A stretch of 64,000 nt of DNA. It comes from Thermoplasmata archaeon (lineage in GTDB: Archaea; Thermoplasmatota; Thermoplasmata; Methanomassiliicoccales; Methanomethylophilaceae). The DNA is taken from the NCBI GenBank assembly GCA_015063165.1, contig SUSZ01000001.1, forward strand, positions 62,001 through 126,000. The letters run 5' to 3'. The translations under genes were made by a program, and so were the position numbers. The notes beneath the pieces were generated by a model. It was not told the DNA's origin, ran no database searches, and saw only the letters and a program-made list of their open reading frames with translations. Positions 9,410 to 20,067 of the stretch are shown in pieces. Within the stretch, counting starts at the first letter, position 1. Every line of letters begins with the position of its first letter.

Positions 9410-9944
9410 GGACCGCCTGGCCTTCCTTGATCATCTCCGGGCGCATGATCTCCTCGGTGGCGACCACGGTGATCACGTTCCCGTCCATCAGGACCTTGCG
9501 GTTCTTTATGCCCTCAGGCATGGTCCTCCAGATGGCGCCCAGGATCTCGCGCTTGTCCTCCTCGCCGGAGGAGACGACGATCTGTGCGATCTCCTCCTCC
9601 TTGGCTCCGATGACGTCGAGGTCGAAACGGGTCTGCTGGACGACCGCCCTCCTGCCGTACTTCCCCCACAGGGAGGAGAGGATGGCGGGGGCGTAGCGCT
9701 CCTGCACTATGGTCAGGTGGATGTTGTTTGCCTCCACCCTCACGTTGGACACGTCAGGTATGGTCTTGACCGTAGGCTCCGCCTTCAGGACGATGGAGAA
9801 CACGAACAGCGGGGTCTCGGGCCTGAGGACTAGCTTCGCCTTCTCTATGAGGACGGCCTTGTTCAGGTCGCTCATTATATCGTCGAACAGGTGGGAGTAC
9901 GCGTCGTTCCCGAACCCGTCGTCGCCTATTACCTCTATTTCCAT
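9378..9944 (-). CDS. mmp17: Methanogenesis marker protein 17
   Basis: 188 aa, gene order mmp7-mmp17-mmp15 and protein features. Confidence 0.8.
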   Translation of the reverse strand: MEIEVIGDDGFGNDAYSHLFDDIMSDLNKAVLIEKAKLVLRPETPLFVFSIVLKAEPTVKTIPDVSNVRVEANNIHLTIVQERYAPAILSSLWGKYGRRAVVQQTRFDLDVIGAKEEEIAQIVVSSGEEDKREILGAIWRTMPEGIKNRKVLMDGNVITVVATEEIMRPEMIKEGQAVHEGMGGAEVV

Positions 9945-9954
9945 GGAAGACCCC

Positions 9955-11178
9955 TCACAGGAATCCGGAACTGAGCAGAGCCCCTCCGACCGCGCCGATG
10001 TACTGGGAGTCGGGAGGCACTATGGGCGCCTCTCCGAGTATCTCTCCGATGGCGGTGACCAGTCCGGAGATCAACGAGGTTCCTCCGACCTGGATGATCG
10101 GATGCCTGACGTCTATCTCCTGGAGTTGCTGCTCGTACACCTGCTCCGCGACGGAATGGCATGCGGCTGCCGCGACATCCTCGAACCTCTTTCCCTCTCC
10201 GAGGGTGGTGACCAGGTCTTGGATACCGAAGACCGAGCAGTAGGAGTTCATCTTGGCGTTCCTCCAGTCTCCCTTGTCGGCGAGAGCGCCGAGCTGGGTG
10301 ACATCGATCTTGAGCCTCTTGGAGGTCATCTCGAGGAACCTTCCGGACGCTCCGGCGCAGATTCCGCCCATGGTGAAGTTGTCGGGGACCCCGTCCCTGA
10401 CGGTGATGGCCTTGTTATCCATTCCTCCGATATCGATGATCGTGGCCTCACCCCTCTGCTTGTCGGCGAGCCATACGGCTCCTTTGGAGTTGACTGTTAG
10501 CTCCTCCTGGACAAGCTTGGCGCCGAAGTGATCTCCGAGAGTGAAACGTCCATATCCGGTCGTTCCGATGGCCTCCACCTGCTTCATCTCGATACCCGCC
10601 ATCTTGAGGGCGTTCTCGAGGACGGTGGTAGCGGACGCCACGACGTCTCCGGACGGGGTCCAGTCCTTTCCTATAATCTTGTTGTTCTCCATGACCACCG
10701 CTTTGGTGGTGGAGGACCCGGAGTCCAGTCCGACGGTGATGCCGGTCTGCCTCTCCCTGGAGAGGAGCTCCTTCCTGGTGACGATGGTGACCAGGGCCTC
10801 CATCCTGGTGAGCAGCTGGGACGCCTTCAGCCTCTCGGTGAAGGAGTACGTGACGACAGGGAGCCTGGTGTTCTCCTGTATGAACCTCCTGAGCTCATTC
10901 CTGACCAGAGCGGCCTCCGCGCACCTGAAGCAGGTGGTGATGAACACCGCGTCGGCATCGTATTTGCCGTCGGCGAGCCTGACGGCCCTTGCGATCATGA
11001 GCTTGAGCTGGGGCGAGCGGGGGACGAATCCGAACCTCTTCACCGCCTCGTCGATCTCGGCGGAGGAGACGTCGGGGTACACGATCTTCGCGCCGACCGA
11101 CCTGGCCGCCTTCTCGATCTCGTACTGGATGCTGCTGTATTCCGTTCCGCATGAGAGCTGTGCTATCTTTATGGTCAC
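9955..11178 (-). CDS. mmp15: Methanogenesis marker protein 15 (BadF/HgdC-like ATPase fold)
   Basis: GTG start at 11178 ([15 protein letters not shown]); [56 protein letters not shown]. Confidence 0.85.
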   Translation of the reverse strand: MTIKIAQLSCGTEYSSIQYEIEKAARSVGAKIVYPDVSSAEIDEAVKRFGFVPRSPQLKLMIARAVRLADGKYDADAVFITTCFRCAEAALVRNELRRFIQENTRLPVVTYSFTERLKASQLLTRMEALVTIVTRKELLSRERQTGITVGLDSGSSTTKAVVMENNKIIGKDWTPSGDVVASATTVLENALKMAGIEMKQVEAIGTTGYGRFTLGDHFGAKLVQEELTVNSKGAVWLADKQRGEATIIDIGGMDNKAITVRDGVPDNFTMGGICAGASGRFLEMTSKRLKIDVTQLGALADKGDWRNAKMNSYCSVFGIQDLVTTLGEGKRFEDVAAAACHSVAEQVYEQQLQEIDVRHPIIQVGGTSLISGLVTAIGEILGEAPIVPPDSQYIGAVGGALLSSGFL

Positions 11179-11612
11179 TGCAATCCCTCCAGGAACTCCT
11201 TGGTCTGGGCGACGAAGTTCACTGCCTGCTTGTCGTCCTCGGGGTAGCTCACGCGGAGCACCGGGATGCCGCGCCTCTTCAGCAGGTACTTCACCATGAG
11301 GTTGGACCTCTCGCATCCCACGCAGCCGAAGCTGTAGGGACAGTCGTCCATGACGATGGCCGCGTCGGCCTCCTCGATGAGCGGACCCCACATGGCCAGC
11401 CTTCCCCTCACTCCCGAGGGGACCTCCACTCCTGCGTATTTCAGTCCTTTGACGACATCGTCAAGGGTGACGTTCATGGGCGGCATATCGACCTCGATGT
11501 TGTCCACCCTCTCCTGAATGGCCGCCATAGTGCTGAGCGGCTCGTGTCCGAACCTCTCCACCAGGTCGAAAAGGACCAGGCTGTTTGGCGGATCTATGAA
11601 GACCTTCATCAT
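11175..11612 (-). CDS. mmp5: Methanogenesis marker protein 5
   Basis: [26 protein letters not shown]...[14 protein letters not shown]. Confidence 0.8.
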   Translation of the reverse strand: MMKVFIDPPNSLVLFDLVERFGHEPLSTMAAIQERVDNIEVDMPPMNVTLDDVVKGLKYAGVEVPSGVRGRLAMWGPLIEEADAAIVMDDCPYSFGCVGCERSNLMVKYLLKRRGIPVLRVSYPEDDKQAVNFVAQTKEFLEGLQ

Positions 11613-12028
11613 TCTACCTCGCAAATCTTCTTGAAATCGTTTACCGAAATGCGTTTCTTCGCTTCCGGAGCGACGTACTTCGCTCCCTTGTCCACTTCGT
11701 TCAGGCCGTGCTGCACCCTTGCGAGCAGCGCCCACTCCTCTTCGAGCTGGGCAAACCCGGGCCTGGTACCGTGCTGTGCGCGGCACCTCCTGGGGTCGCT
11801 GCACGGGTATGCTCTGATCTTGGTGAAGACCTCGTTGCGGTACTCCTCCCTGACCTTGTCGCGTATCTTGAGGACGAGCTCCCTGGGGCCCTCGACAAGA
11901 CATCCGTAGCAGGTCTCCTTGATCAGGGCCTCTTCGCCGAACGCGTGCACCATGCGCACGAGCTGGTCCGGCGTGAGCATCGACCTGGGGGAGATCATGA
12001 ATAGCCTGGTCTCTCTGGATTCGCTCAT
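11609..12028 (-). CDS. mmp6: Methanogenesis marker protein 6
   Basis: RLFMISPRSMLTPDQLVRMVHAFGEEALIKETCYGCLVEGP. Confidence 0.8.
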   Translation of the reverse strand: MSESRETRLFMISPRSMLTPDQLVRMVHAFGEEALIKETCYGCLVEGPRELVLKIRDKVREEYRNEVFTKIRAYPCSDPRRCRAQHGTRPGFAQLEEEWALLARVQHGLNEVDKGAKYVAPEAKKRISVNDFKKICEVE

Positions 12029-13542
12029 AAGCTTTCCTCCGTGATGTAGACGATATCCTCCTCGCTCAGTCCGTCCATCAGCTTCTTCAGGTCGTCGACG
12101 AACTTTCCGATTATGTTTGTTCCGTAGGGCTCCTCTCCGGTGGGTCCGTACTCCTTGCTGTCCTGCAGCCTTATGCCGATCAGACCGTGATGAGGCCTAG
12201 CCTGGTTGGTGAGACCTATGTCTCCCTTCTTGACCTTCTTGAACGGATCCTGGGGGTAGAGGTTCTTCCCTTTCATCTCGTCCCCGTAGAAGGTGACCAT
12301 CGGGAGGCCCTCGAAGGTGAACTGGACCTTCAGTATGCCCACAGGCTTGTGGTTGAGCCCGGTGATCTTCCTGAAGTACATGACGCTGACAGGGTCATCC
12401 TCGCTGAGCTTGATCTTGAAGACCCTGTCCCTGGGGACTCCGAAGGTCTCCACCTCTCCCGCCTTGAGGGCGGCCATGGTATGCTCGGGAGTCTGTTCCG
12501 CTATTATAGCGTCGTCCGAGACGTCCCCGGTCCTGACCTGCTTGATGCCGGCGGCCTTGAGGAACTCCGCGCCTGCGGCCTGGGTCAATCCGACGGAGAG
12601 CGCGCGGGGAGGGTTGGTCTGGACCGTGAACCTGTCTCCAGCCTTCACGTGGGACAGGATGGACATCCCCTGGGTCAGCTTCCCTGCGTTGGTATGCGAC
12701 GGGGACAGCTGCCTCCTCTCCTTGTACAGGAAGAGACGGCCGGTTCCGACCCCGTTATTCCTGACGGCCACGGAACCCCTGTCCCTGATGTCGATGTGCT
12801 CGGAGGGGATGGTGACGTCCAGGTCGTCCGAGCAGGAGATGAAGCTCCCGGTGACCTCGGAGGCCTTGATGTATCCCTTGCTGGAAAGGACCAGAAGGTG
12901 CTCGGCGGTCTCGGGAGAGGCCTCGTCCAGGTCGATGTTGACCGCGGTCTCCACTCTGTAGCCTTCCTCCAGCTTGTAGGAGAGGTCGTCGGTGACGATG
13001 ACGTTCTCGGTGCTGGTCTCGGACATCAGCGGACGGACTCCGGTGATCCTGTCGCCCTCGCGGATGCTGTCCAGGATGTGCCTTCCGACGGTTATCCTTC
13101 CGATTACGCCCTGTCCGGCCCCGTAGGAACCGTTGTGGCTGTCCCTGGCCACCATGATGTAGGTGGTATGGTTGTCGAAGCCTCCCAGGGCGAAGAAGCA
13201 GTCGTAGGTAGAATAGTGATAGGTGTTCCTGTCGACCTCGAGGTCCGTGGGGAACGAGCCGAAGGCGACGATGTCGTGGGTGACCCATCTGGTGTTCACC
13301 CCGTTCATGGACATGGCCACCTTGTCCCTCCACATCTTCGCGAGAGGGGAGTCGTTGAGGCGCATGACCATGGTCCCGGCCTCGGTGACTATCTCGAAGT
13401 CGCTGGTCTCCTTGACGACCTTCTCCTCCGAAAGGAAAACGGACACCAGGGCGCCCTTCTCGTAGGGCTCCCCGGCGATGGCCGTCTTGAGGGTCGCTCC
13501 AGCCTTGAGCTTCTTCTCTTTTCCATTGACTATGACCTGCAT
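12025..13542 (-). CDS. mmp3: Methanogenesis marker protein 3
   Basis: 505 aa [22 protein letters not shown]...; GKNLYPQDPFKKVKKGDIGLTNQARPHHGLIGIRL; operon context. Confidence 0.85.
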   Translation of the reverse strand: MQVIVNGKEKKLKAGATLKTAIAGEPYEKGALVSVFLSEEKVVKETSDFEIVTEAGTMVMRLNDSPLAKMWRDKVAMSMNGVNTRWVTHDIVAFGSFPTDLEVDRNTYHYSTYDCFFALGGFDNHTTYIMVARDSHNGSYGAGQGVIGRITVGRHILDSIREGDRITGVRPLMSETSTENVIVTDDLSYKLEEGYRVETAVNIDLDEASPETAEHLLVLSSKGYIKASEVTGSFISCSDDLDVTIPSEHIDIRDRGSVAVRNNGVGTGRLFLYKERRQLSPSHTNAGKLTQGMSILSHVKAGDRFTVQTNPPRALSVGLTQAAGAEFLKAAGIKQVRTGDVSDDAIIAEQTPEHTMAALKAGEVETFGVPRDRVFKIKLSEDDPVSVMYFRKITGLNHKPVGILKVQFTFEGLPMVTFYGDEMKGKNLYPQDPFKKVKKGDIGLTNQARPHHGLIGIRLQDSKEYGPTGEEPYGTNIIGKFVDDLKKLMDGLSEEDIVYITEESL

Positions 13543-14159
13543 CAGAACTCACGCTCCGGAAGCATCGACTGCACCTTCGAGACTATCTCGTCCAGCTTGT
13601 CCTGCGTGCAGGTGACTCCCCTGACGACTCCGGTGACTATGTGGACAATCTCCCCCTTGGTCTGGATCTTGTCGTCCGGAGGCATGACCTGGGAGGTCTT
13701 GATCCCGACGGCGGCGAAATCCTCGAAGTCGATAGGGCACTGGGCCACGACTATGGCGGGGATGTTGACGTTCCTGAGGATCAGCCTGGCCTTGTAGATG
13801 ATATGGGCCCTGACGTTTCCCAGATGGATCAGCGCCACCTTGTACTGCTGTAACCTCTCGACCTCTATGGGGTCGAGACCGAAGCAGGACCCGGTGGTCA
13901 TGTCGGGAGCGTCCGCAGGGACTCCCGAGCCCGCGTTCACGACGAGGACGCTGGTATCGATGCCTTCCTCGCGAAGCGCGTACGTGATCTCGCACACCGG
14001 CTTGGTGATGTGCCTCCTACCGGGACCCATGGCTACCGCCACGACGTCTCTCCCGGACTCGGATATAGTGGCTCTCTGGGCGAGCCCTCCTCCGACACCC
14101 AGTCCCATCGATTCCCTGCACTCGACGAAGCTGAGGTGTCTTCCCATCTTCTGCTTCAA
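13542..14159 (-). CDS. mcrC: Methyl-coenzyme M reductase operon protein C
   Basis: [21 protein letters not shown]...[38 protein letters not shown]. Confidence 0.9.
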   Translation of the reverse strand: MKQKMGRHLSFVECRESMGLGVGGGLAQRATISESGRDVVAVAMGPGRRHITKPVCEITYALREEGIDTSVLVVNAGSGVPADAPDMTTGSCFGLDPIEVERLQQYKVALIHLGNVRAHIIYKARLILRNVNIPAIVVAQCPIDFEDFAAVGIKTSQVMPPDDKIQTKGEIVHIVTGVVRGVTCTQDKLDEIVSKVQSMLPEREF

Positions 14160-15769
14160 ATCTCTTCACCTTCGGGTACTGGCTCCATGTTGAATTCCTC
14201 GAGGATGGCCTCGGGCTCGCCGATGGAGACTACGGTACCGTTCTTCATGAAGGCGGCGCGGTCGCAGCAGTTCATCACGAAGTCCATGTCGTGGCTGACG
14301 ACGATGAACGTCTCTCCAAGGGTCTCCCTGGCTCTGATGACGGATTTGGCGACGATGGTCTTGGTGATCGGGTCCATGGTTCCGGTAGGCTCGTCGAGGA
14401 TGATGATGCGGGGCTCCTTGATGAGCACCTGGGCGAACGCGATCCTCTGGCACTCTCCGACGGAGAGGGAGTCGGGATAGGCGTAGAGCGTGTTCTCGAT
14501 GGTCTCCTTGGGGAATCCGACGCTCAGAAGGACCTGGATGGCCTTAACCTTGGCCAGCTCCGCGGGCATCTTCATGCCTATGCAGGTGGTGAGGTTCTGA
14601 AGGACGGTGTCAAACGGGTACAGGGTGTACTCCTGGTGGAGGACCCCGATGTAGGGGGTCGCCCTTCCCTTGCCCGCGAATCCGCTCTCGGACATATCGA
14701 CCCAGTCGTCTCCGATCTTGATCGAGACCTTGCCGGAGGTTGCGGGGGTCATTCCGGCGATCATACGGGAGGTGGTGGTCTTTCCTGCTCCGGAGTATCC
14801 GATCAGGGCGAAGACCTCCCTCTCCTTGATGTCGAAGGTGACGCCGTCGACGGCTTTGACGACTCCCCTGACGACGGAGAAGTAGTGCTTCTTGGCGTCC
14901 TCGAGCTTGATGATGGGCTCTCCGAGCTTCCCTGCAGCCTGCTTCTCGAAGTGGTAGTCCTTCATGAACAGCTCGGTGACCTTAGCCGGGTCGCCCTGCA
15001 TCTTGACATCTCCGGCGTCCAGGAAGATGGCCTCGTCGGCCATCCTGGTGATGGCCTCGGGCCAGTGGGACGCGAAGACCATGCAGATGTTCATCCTGCG
15101 GACGTAGTCGATCAGGGACTGGTGCACGATCTCGGCGGTGGTGGGGTCGAGGGTTCCGGTAGGCTCGTCGGCGAGGAAGAACAGAGGCTCCTTGGCGAGC
15201 TGCCTGGCCATGACCACGCGCTGCTTCTCTCCTCCGGACAGGTCCCTCGCGATGTGGGTCGTCCTGTGGGTCATGTTGACGGCCTCGATCATCTCGATGG
15301 CGCGGCTGACCCTTTTCTCTCCCTGATAGTCGGGGGTGACGGCTTCCATGACGTTCTCTATCACGGTCTTGTCACCGAAGAGGGCGAACGTCCTCTGGAG
15401 CATGATGGCGACATGCGCCTTGACGGCGGACCTTATGGGGTCGTCTTCCTTGAGCTTCCAGAAGTCGACTGTGATGGTCTCGGTCTCTCCCCCGCACTTG
15501 ACGCAAGGGACGCCGGGGAACGGCAGGTCCAGATCGCCGCATTTCTTACAGTGGTTGACGTGATACAGAACGCGTCCTTTGTCAGGCGCATACTCCTCGC
15601 TGCCTCTCAGCATGTGGATCAGAACGCTCTTTCCTGCGGCGCTCTTTCCTACGAGCCCTAGTATCTTCCCAGTGGTAAGCTTGGCGCTGATGTTCTTCAG
15701 AACGCACCGTCCGTTGAAGGACTTGGAGACGTTCTCGATAGTAAGAAGGTCAACAGAGTCTTTAGCCAT
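14156..15769 (-). CDS. atwA: Methyl-CoM reductase system component A2, twin ABC ATPase
   Basis: Two Walker A ([22 protein letters not shown]) and two signature motifs ([18 protein letters not shown]); likely start [16 protein letters not shown] at 15769. Confidence 0.9.
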   Translation of the reverse strand: MAKDSVDLLTIENVSKSFNGRCVLKNISAKLTTGKILGLVGKSAAGKSVLIHMLRGSEEYAPDKGRVLYHVNHCKKCGDLDLPFPGVPCVKCGGETETITVDFWKLKEDDPIRSAVKAHVAIMLQRTFALFGDKTVIENVMEAVTPDYQGEKRVSRAIEMIEAVNMTHRTTHIARDLSGGEKQRVVMARQLAKEPLFFLADEPTGTLDPTTAEIVHQSLIDYVRRMNICMVFASHWPEAITRMADEAIFLDAGDVKMQGDPAKVTELFMKDYHFEKQAAGKLGEPIIKLEDAKKHYFSVVRGVVKAVDGVTFDIKEREVFALIGYSGAGKTTTSRMIAGMTPATSGKVSIKIGDDWVDMSESGFAGKGRATPYIGVLHQEYTLYPFDTVLQNLTTCIGMKMPAELAKVKAIQVLLSVGFPKETIENTLYAYPDSLSVGECQRIAFAQVLIKEPRIIILDEPTGTMDPITKTIVAKSVIRARETLGETFIVVSHDMDFVMNCCDRAAFMKNGTVVSIGEPEAILEEFNMEPVPEGEEI

Positions 15770-15919
15770 GTTTCTTGAACAGTCTTTCCCAATAAATAGT
15801 ATGTGAGTGAGGACGGATTTGTTAGTATCGTTAAATCCAGCATTACGCATAATCGAGGACAACGTCGCTCCGAATCGCCACCACGATTAATTTATAAGTT
15901 GGATACACCATGTATCCAT

Positions 15920-16882
15920 ATGATGTCCGGTTCAACCAAAATGGGCGGGCCGCTCCCGAAATTCAACGATTATCACCTCTGGAAGGCGCTAGACAGCCTC
16001 GACAACAAGAGCCCCATCGGCAGGAAGAAGCTGGCGGAGGTTCTGGGGATAGGCGAAGGCAGCACCAGAACCGTGATATCGATCCTGCAGGAACAGGGGC
16101 TGATAACCATCGGGAAGAGCGGGATCCTTCTGACCAACAAAGGAATGGAGTTCAAGAAGAAGACCCATATGGACATCGTCCGCGACATCGGAGCCAGCGA
16201 CCTCACCATAGGCGAGAAGGACGTGGCCGTCCGCGTGCCGAAGATGGCCAACACGGTCAAGTTCGGCTGCGAGGAGCGCGACACCGCGATAAAGTCAGGG
16301 GCGACCGGAGCAACCACGCTGATATATTCCGGCGGGAAGCTCATGTTCCCGGGATCCGACTATCCCGTGGACAAGGTCCTGCAGGACAGGATCAAAGCGA
16401 AGCTCCCGCTGAAGAACGACGACGTCATCATCATAGGGACCGGACCCACGGACAAAGCCGCGGAGATGGGAGCCGTCAAGGCAGGGCTGGAGCTCATGGG
16501 AGGGCTCAGGTTCAACCGCGAGCTCGAGGACATCCTCTCCTCGCGCAGCACCGGCAACGAGCTGATCTCCCTGGCGTTCGCCATCCACGACCTCGTGGGA
16601 GGGCTTCCCGTCTGCGCCAAGAGCAGGGACAACCTCGGAATAAGGATCGAGAACGGAAAGGTCATCGACAACGCGTACACCGGACAGGTGCTCGAAGAGG
16701 TTATAAACGCTGGAACCACGATACGCAAGGTAGCGGTTTCCGGACCGTACAAGGGCATAAGGGTGATCGTTACGCCCATCGAGCTGGACAGCCGCATCAT
16801 CGCAGCGATAGGGGTGGTCGACATCAGGTCGATGGCCGGGATCGACAACCTCATCAGGCTAAGGAGCGACGACAATGACTGA
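15920..16882 (+). CDS. HTH-type transcriptional regulator fused to DUF2111-type domain
   Basis: KFNDYHLWKALDSLDNKSPIGRKKLAEVLGIGEGSTRTVISILQEQGLI winged-helix start; C-terminal DUF2111-like region. Confidence 0.6.
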   Translation: MMSGSTKMGGPLPKFNDYHLWKALDSLDNKSPIGRKKLAEVLGIGEGSTRTVISILQEQGLITIGKSGILLTNKGMEFKKKTHMDIVRDIGASDLTIGEKDVAVRVPKMANTVKFGCEERDTAIKSGATGATTLIYSGGKLMFPGSDYPVDKVLQDRIKAKLPLKNDDVIIIGTGPTDKAAEMGAVKAGLELMGGLRFNRELEDILSSRSTGNELISLAFAIHDLVGGLPVCAKSRDNLGIRIENGKVIDNAYTGQVLEEVINAGTTIRKVAVSGPYKGIRVIVTPIELDSRIIAAIGVVDIRSMAGIDNLIRLRSDDND

Positions 16883-17228
16883 CGATAACGCGGAGTGCAA
16901 AGTCGTGGTGGACGCGGGCGTCTGCAAAATGCGCACCCTCATCACCGCGAAAGAGGAGATGGGAATGATCCACATCGACATCAAGAGCGACTGCCCCAAC
17001 GTGCTGAAGATGTCCTGGAGCCTCGAGCCCATCAGCGCCTACTCCGAGGTGGAGGCCAACATCCACGCTTCGGAGATCTACAAGCTGGCAGACGAGAACA
17101 TCCCTCATGCGGCATGCCCCGTGATGGCCGGGATCATCAAAGCCATAGAGGTCGCCGGCGGCCTCGGACTCAAACGCGACTGCTCCATCCATTTCGTCGA
17201 ACCCGGCGAAGTGATCGAGATCAAATGA
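16875..17228 (+). CDS. Conserved methanogen hypothetical protein
   Basis: 117 aa, overlaps upstream gene 3' end; VDAGVCKMRTLITAKEE...HAACPVMAGIIKAIEVAGGLGLKRD. Confidence 0.7.
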   Translation: MTDDNAECKVVVDAGVCKMRTLITAKEEMGMIHIDIKSDCPNVLKMSWSLEPISAYSEVEANIHASEIYKLADENIPHAACPVMAGIIKAIEVAGGLGLKRDCSIHFVEPGEVIEIK

Positions 17229-17334
17229 GATCCCGACACCAGCCAGCACCTGAAAAACCACTGTCAAACAAGGGTATGACGGCAAAATAATGCGATTGCA
17301 TACCTATTTTTATACCGACTCCCATCCAGCCATT

Positions 17335-17892
17335 ATGACAGCAGATCCGGACGCGCCCGGAGACAAGCAGCTGGAGATAATCCGCGGGCTCAGGGGCGTC
17401 ATTCACGCATTCTATCTCGATAAAGAGATACTGGCAGAGCTCGAGAAAGAGGAGGCCAAAGTCCGTGCGATGGGTAACATAGAGGTGGATAACCAGGGAT
17501 TCAAGCAGGCCTTGGAGCGCGACGCCGTCATATGTATCGTCAAGGACCCCAGATTCAGACCCCCGCCGGAACCCACGGTCATCCTGGTATCCGGAGAGGG
17601 CAACGTCATCGGGGAAGAGGTCTTCCCGTTCACCGCCCACAAGTACACTTCCAGAGAGGATGTCGTCTGGCTGTCGGACGGGTTCGTCCTGTTCCCGACG
17701 GTCGCGGCCAGCGGAGGGGAGCAGTTCGTCATGCCTCCCGTTTCTTTCCCGGAGCTCAACGAGAGCAACGGATGCAAGGACGTCATATCCTGCAGCCCCG
17801 CGCCTACCAGCGACCTCATGATCAAGACCCACTACGGACTGGTCGACAACCCCAAGCTGGCCTCGGTCCTGGTAGCTTTCAACAGAATGTGA
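17335..17892 (+). CDS. Conserved hypothetical protein
   Basis: MTADPDAPGDKQLEIIRGLRG...; TATA-like TTTTTATACC ~25 nt upstream of ATG 17335 suggests a leaderless start. Confidence 0.65.
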   Translation: MTADPDAPGDKQLEIIRGLRGVIHAFYLDKEILAELEKEEAKVRAMGNIEVDNQGFKQALERDAVICIVKDPRFRPPPEPTVILVSGEGNVIGEEVFPFTAHKYTSREDVVWLSDGFVLFPTVAASGGEQFVMPPVSFPELNESNGCKDVISCSPAPTSDLMIKTHYGLVDNPKLASVLVAFNRM

Positions 17893-17946
17893 GAGCCCTT
17901 AATATCCCATGGTTAGGGATTAATATGGCCATTGGATACCGTGGGC

Positions 17947-20067
17947 ATGGTCTCCAACGTCGTCGAGGGGCTCAGAGGAGCACGTCTGCTTTGCATCGGC
18001 TGCCGCGCGTGCGCCAACGCCTGCGAGCAGAATGCGATCACTCTTCACCCCGACGAGGAGGGCTTCTTCAGATCCAGAGTCTTCTCCCACCTTTGCGTGG
18101 AATGCGGCAGATGTTCCGCCGTCTGTCCGCAGCTCAGACGCTCGTACGGCCACAAGACCGCGGTGTACGCCATGAGGGCAGACTCCGAATCCGTCAAGGC
18201 CAGCTCCTCCGGCGCAGTCTTCACCCTTCTGGCCAGATGGGCATTCGAACGCGGAGGCTGCATCTGCGGAGCCATCATGGGTCCCGACATGAAGACCAAA
18301 TATGCAATCGCCGAGAGCCTGGACGAGATCCAGCCTATGCGCGGGATCAAGAACACCTACAGCGACATGGGATTCATCTACAAGAGCGTCAGGGCGAGGC
18401 TCAACCAGGGGAAGGACGTCGTGTTCGTCGGACTCCCCTGCCATGTCCAGGCCGTCAAGAACTACATCGGCGACAACAGCCGCCTTTGGACCGTCGACAT
18501 CGCCTGCAACGGACAGCCCTCGCCTCTCATCTTCGAGAAATACCTGGCGGAGCTTTCCAACGGAAAGACGATATCCAGCATCGTGTTCAGGCCCAAGGGG
18601 GAGACCCCGGACACCCTGTCGGTCACCTACGACGACGGCAGCACCAAGGTTTCCAACAAGGACCCATACCTCAGAGCGCTGGATTCCAGGCTTCTGATCA
18701 ACCAGGCATGCTCCAGATGCCAGTTCGTGAAGCTTCCCCGCACCGGGAACATCACCATCGGAGACTACGCCAAGGGGAACCCGAAGGAAGGACAGAACAC
18801 GAACGTGGTCATCGTAAACGACGACAGGGGAGCGTCCCTTCTGAGCGACATCATGGACATCTCCGAATATATGAGCCCGGTCCAGATCTCCGCCCTGGAC
18901 AAGAACAGCGGATTCCAGGAGAGCCGCGACCTGAACCTGGGATGGATAAGGCTGTTCCATATGGTCGCCCGCGGACATTCCGTCTCCAAATCAGTCCGCT
19001 ACTGCCTCGGATGGAAGTTCGACGTCGGGATCACAGGATTCTGGCGCGTCATGAACTACGGCGGAGAGCTCACCTACTACGCCCTCTACCACATCTTCCA
19101 GGATATGGGGCTGGAATCTATACTGATAGACTACCGGAGCAACACGGAAGGGGCCCCGCAGAGCCCTCCCCTCCTCAAGACCCAGTACCCGTTCTACAGC
19201 ATAGCCCGCTGGTACAAGACGAAGAAGGAGCAGGAGGAGCTCAACTCCAGGGTCACCACGTTCGTCGTCGGCTCGGACCAGGTCTGGAACAGGCGTTTCG
19301 TGGACCAGGACACCCTGGAATGCTACGCCCTCGACTTCGTCCACGACGACAGGAACAAGGTCTCGGTCGCGGCCTCCTTCGGAACCGACCGGTTCGAGGG
19401 CAGCGAAGCTGAGCGCGAGTCCTTCGCCAGGCTCGTCAGAAGGTTCAACCACCTTTCCGTCCGCGAGAAGTCTGCCGTAGATATCTGCAGGGACATGGGG
19501 GCCGAAGCCACCATTCTCATGGACCCCGTGATGCTGTGCGACATCCGCCACTTCGAGGCCCTCGCAGAGGCTTCCACGGCCAGGTATCCCGAGCGCTACG
19601 TGTTCAACTACATGATGTTCGCAGTGAACTTCATCGGGATGGAAGCCATCTACAAGAAGCTGGGCTACGGCCCGATCACCGTGGGGAACGCCAACGCTAA
19701 CCTCGAGGACAAGATCGAGTACCCCAGAACGAACGCCGGATCCCTCGAGAACTGGATGAAGTGCATCAAAGGGTCCTCCTTCGTCGTCACAGACTCCTTC
19801 CACGGAACCGTCTTCTCCATACTTTTCAAGAAGCAGTTCATCACACTGATAGGGAACTGGGGAGAGAACTCCGGAGTCGGAAGGATAACCACCCTTCTGG
19901 GCATGCTGGGGCTGGAGAGCCGCATCTTCAAGACCCCGAAGGAAGCGGTGGAGTCCGGCGTGATGGACGACATCATCGATTACGACGAGGTCTACGAGAA
20001 GCTCGACGCCAACCGCGAAGAATCGATGAAGTGGCTCAGGAACGCCATCCTCGGCGGATCCGACTGA
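17947..20067 (+). CDS. [4Fe-4S]x2 - FrhB/FdhB - polysaccharide pyruvyl transferase fusion, paralogue 1
   Basis: CIGCRACANACEQNAI / CVECGRCSAVCPQL ferredoxin motifs; FVGLPCHVQAVKNYIGD; GITGFWRVMNYGGELTYYAL; VVGSDQVWN; VTDSFHGTVFSI. Confidence 0.85.
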   Translation: MVSNVVEGLRGARLLCIGCRACANACEQNAITLHPDEEGFFRSRVFSHLCVECGRCSAVCPQLRRSYGHKTAVYAMRADSESVKASSSGAVFTLLARWAFERGGCICGAIMGPDMKTKYAIAESLDEIQPMRGIKNTYSDMGFIYKSVRARLNQGKDVVFVGLPCHVQAVKNYIGDNSRLWTVDIACNGQPSPLIFEKYLAELSNGKTISSIVFRPKGETPDTLSVTYDDGSTKVSNKDPYLRALDSRLLINQACSRCQFVKLPRTGNITIGDYAKGNPKEGQNTNVVIVNDDRGASLLSDIMDISEYMSPVQISALDKNSGFQESRDLNLGWIRLFHMVARGHSVSKSVRYCLGWKFDVGITGFWRVMNYGGELTYYALYHIFQDMGLESILIDYRSNTEGAPQSPPLLKTQYPFYSIARWYKTKKEQEELNSRVTTFVVGSDQVWNRRFVDQDTLECYALDFVHDDRNKVSVAASFGTDRFEGSEAERESFARLVRRFNHLSVREKSAVDICRDMGAEATILMDPVMLCDIRHFEALAEASTARYPERYVFNYMMFAVNFIGMEAIYKKLGYGPITVGNANANLEDKIEYPRTNAGSLENWMKCIKGSSFVVTDSFHGTVFSILFKKQFITLIGNWGENSGVGRITTLLGMLGLESRIFKTPKEAVESGVMDDIIDYDEVYEKLDANREESMKWLRNAILGGSD

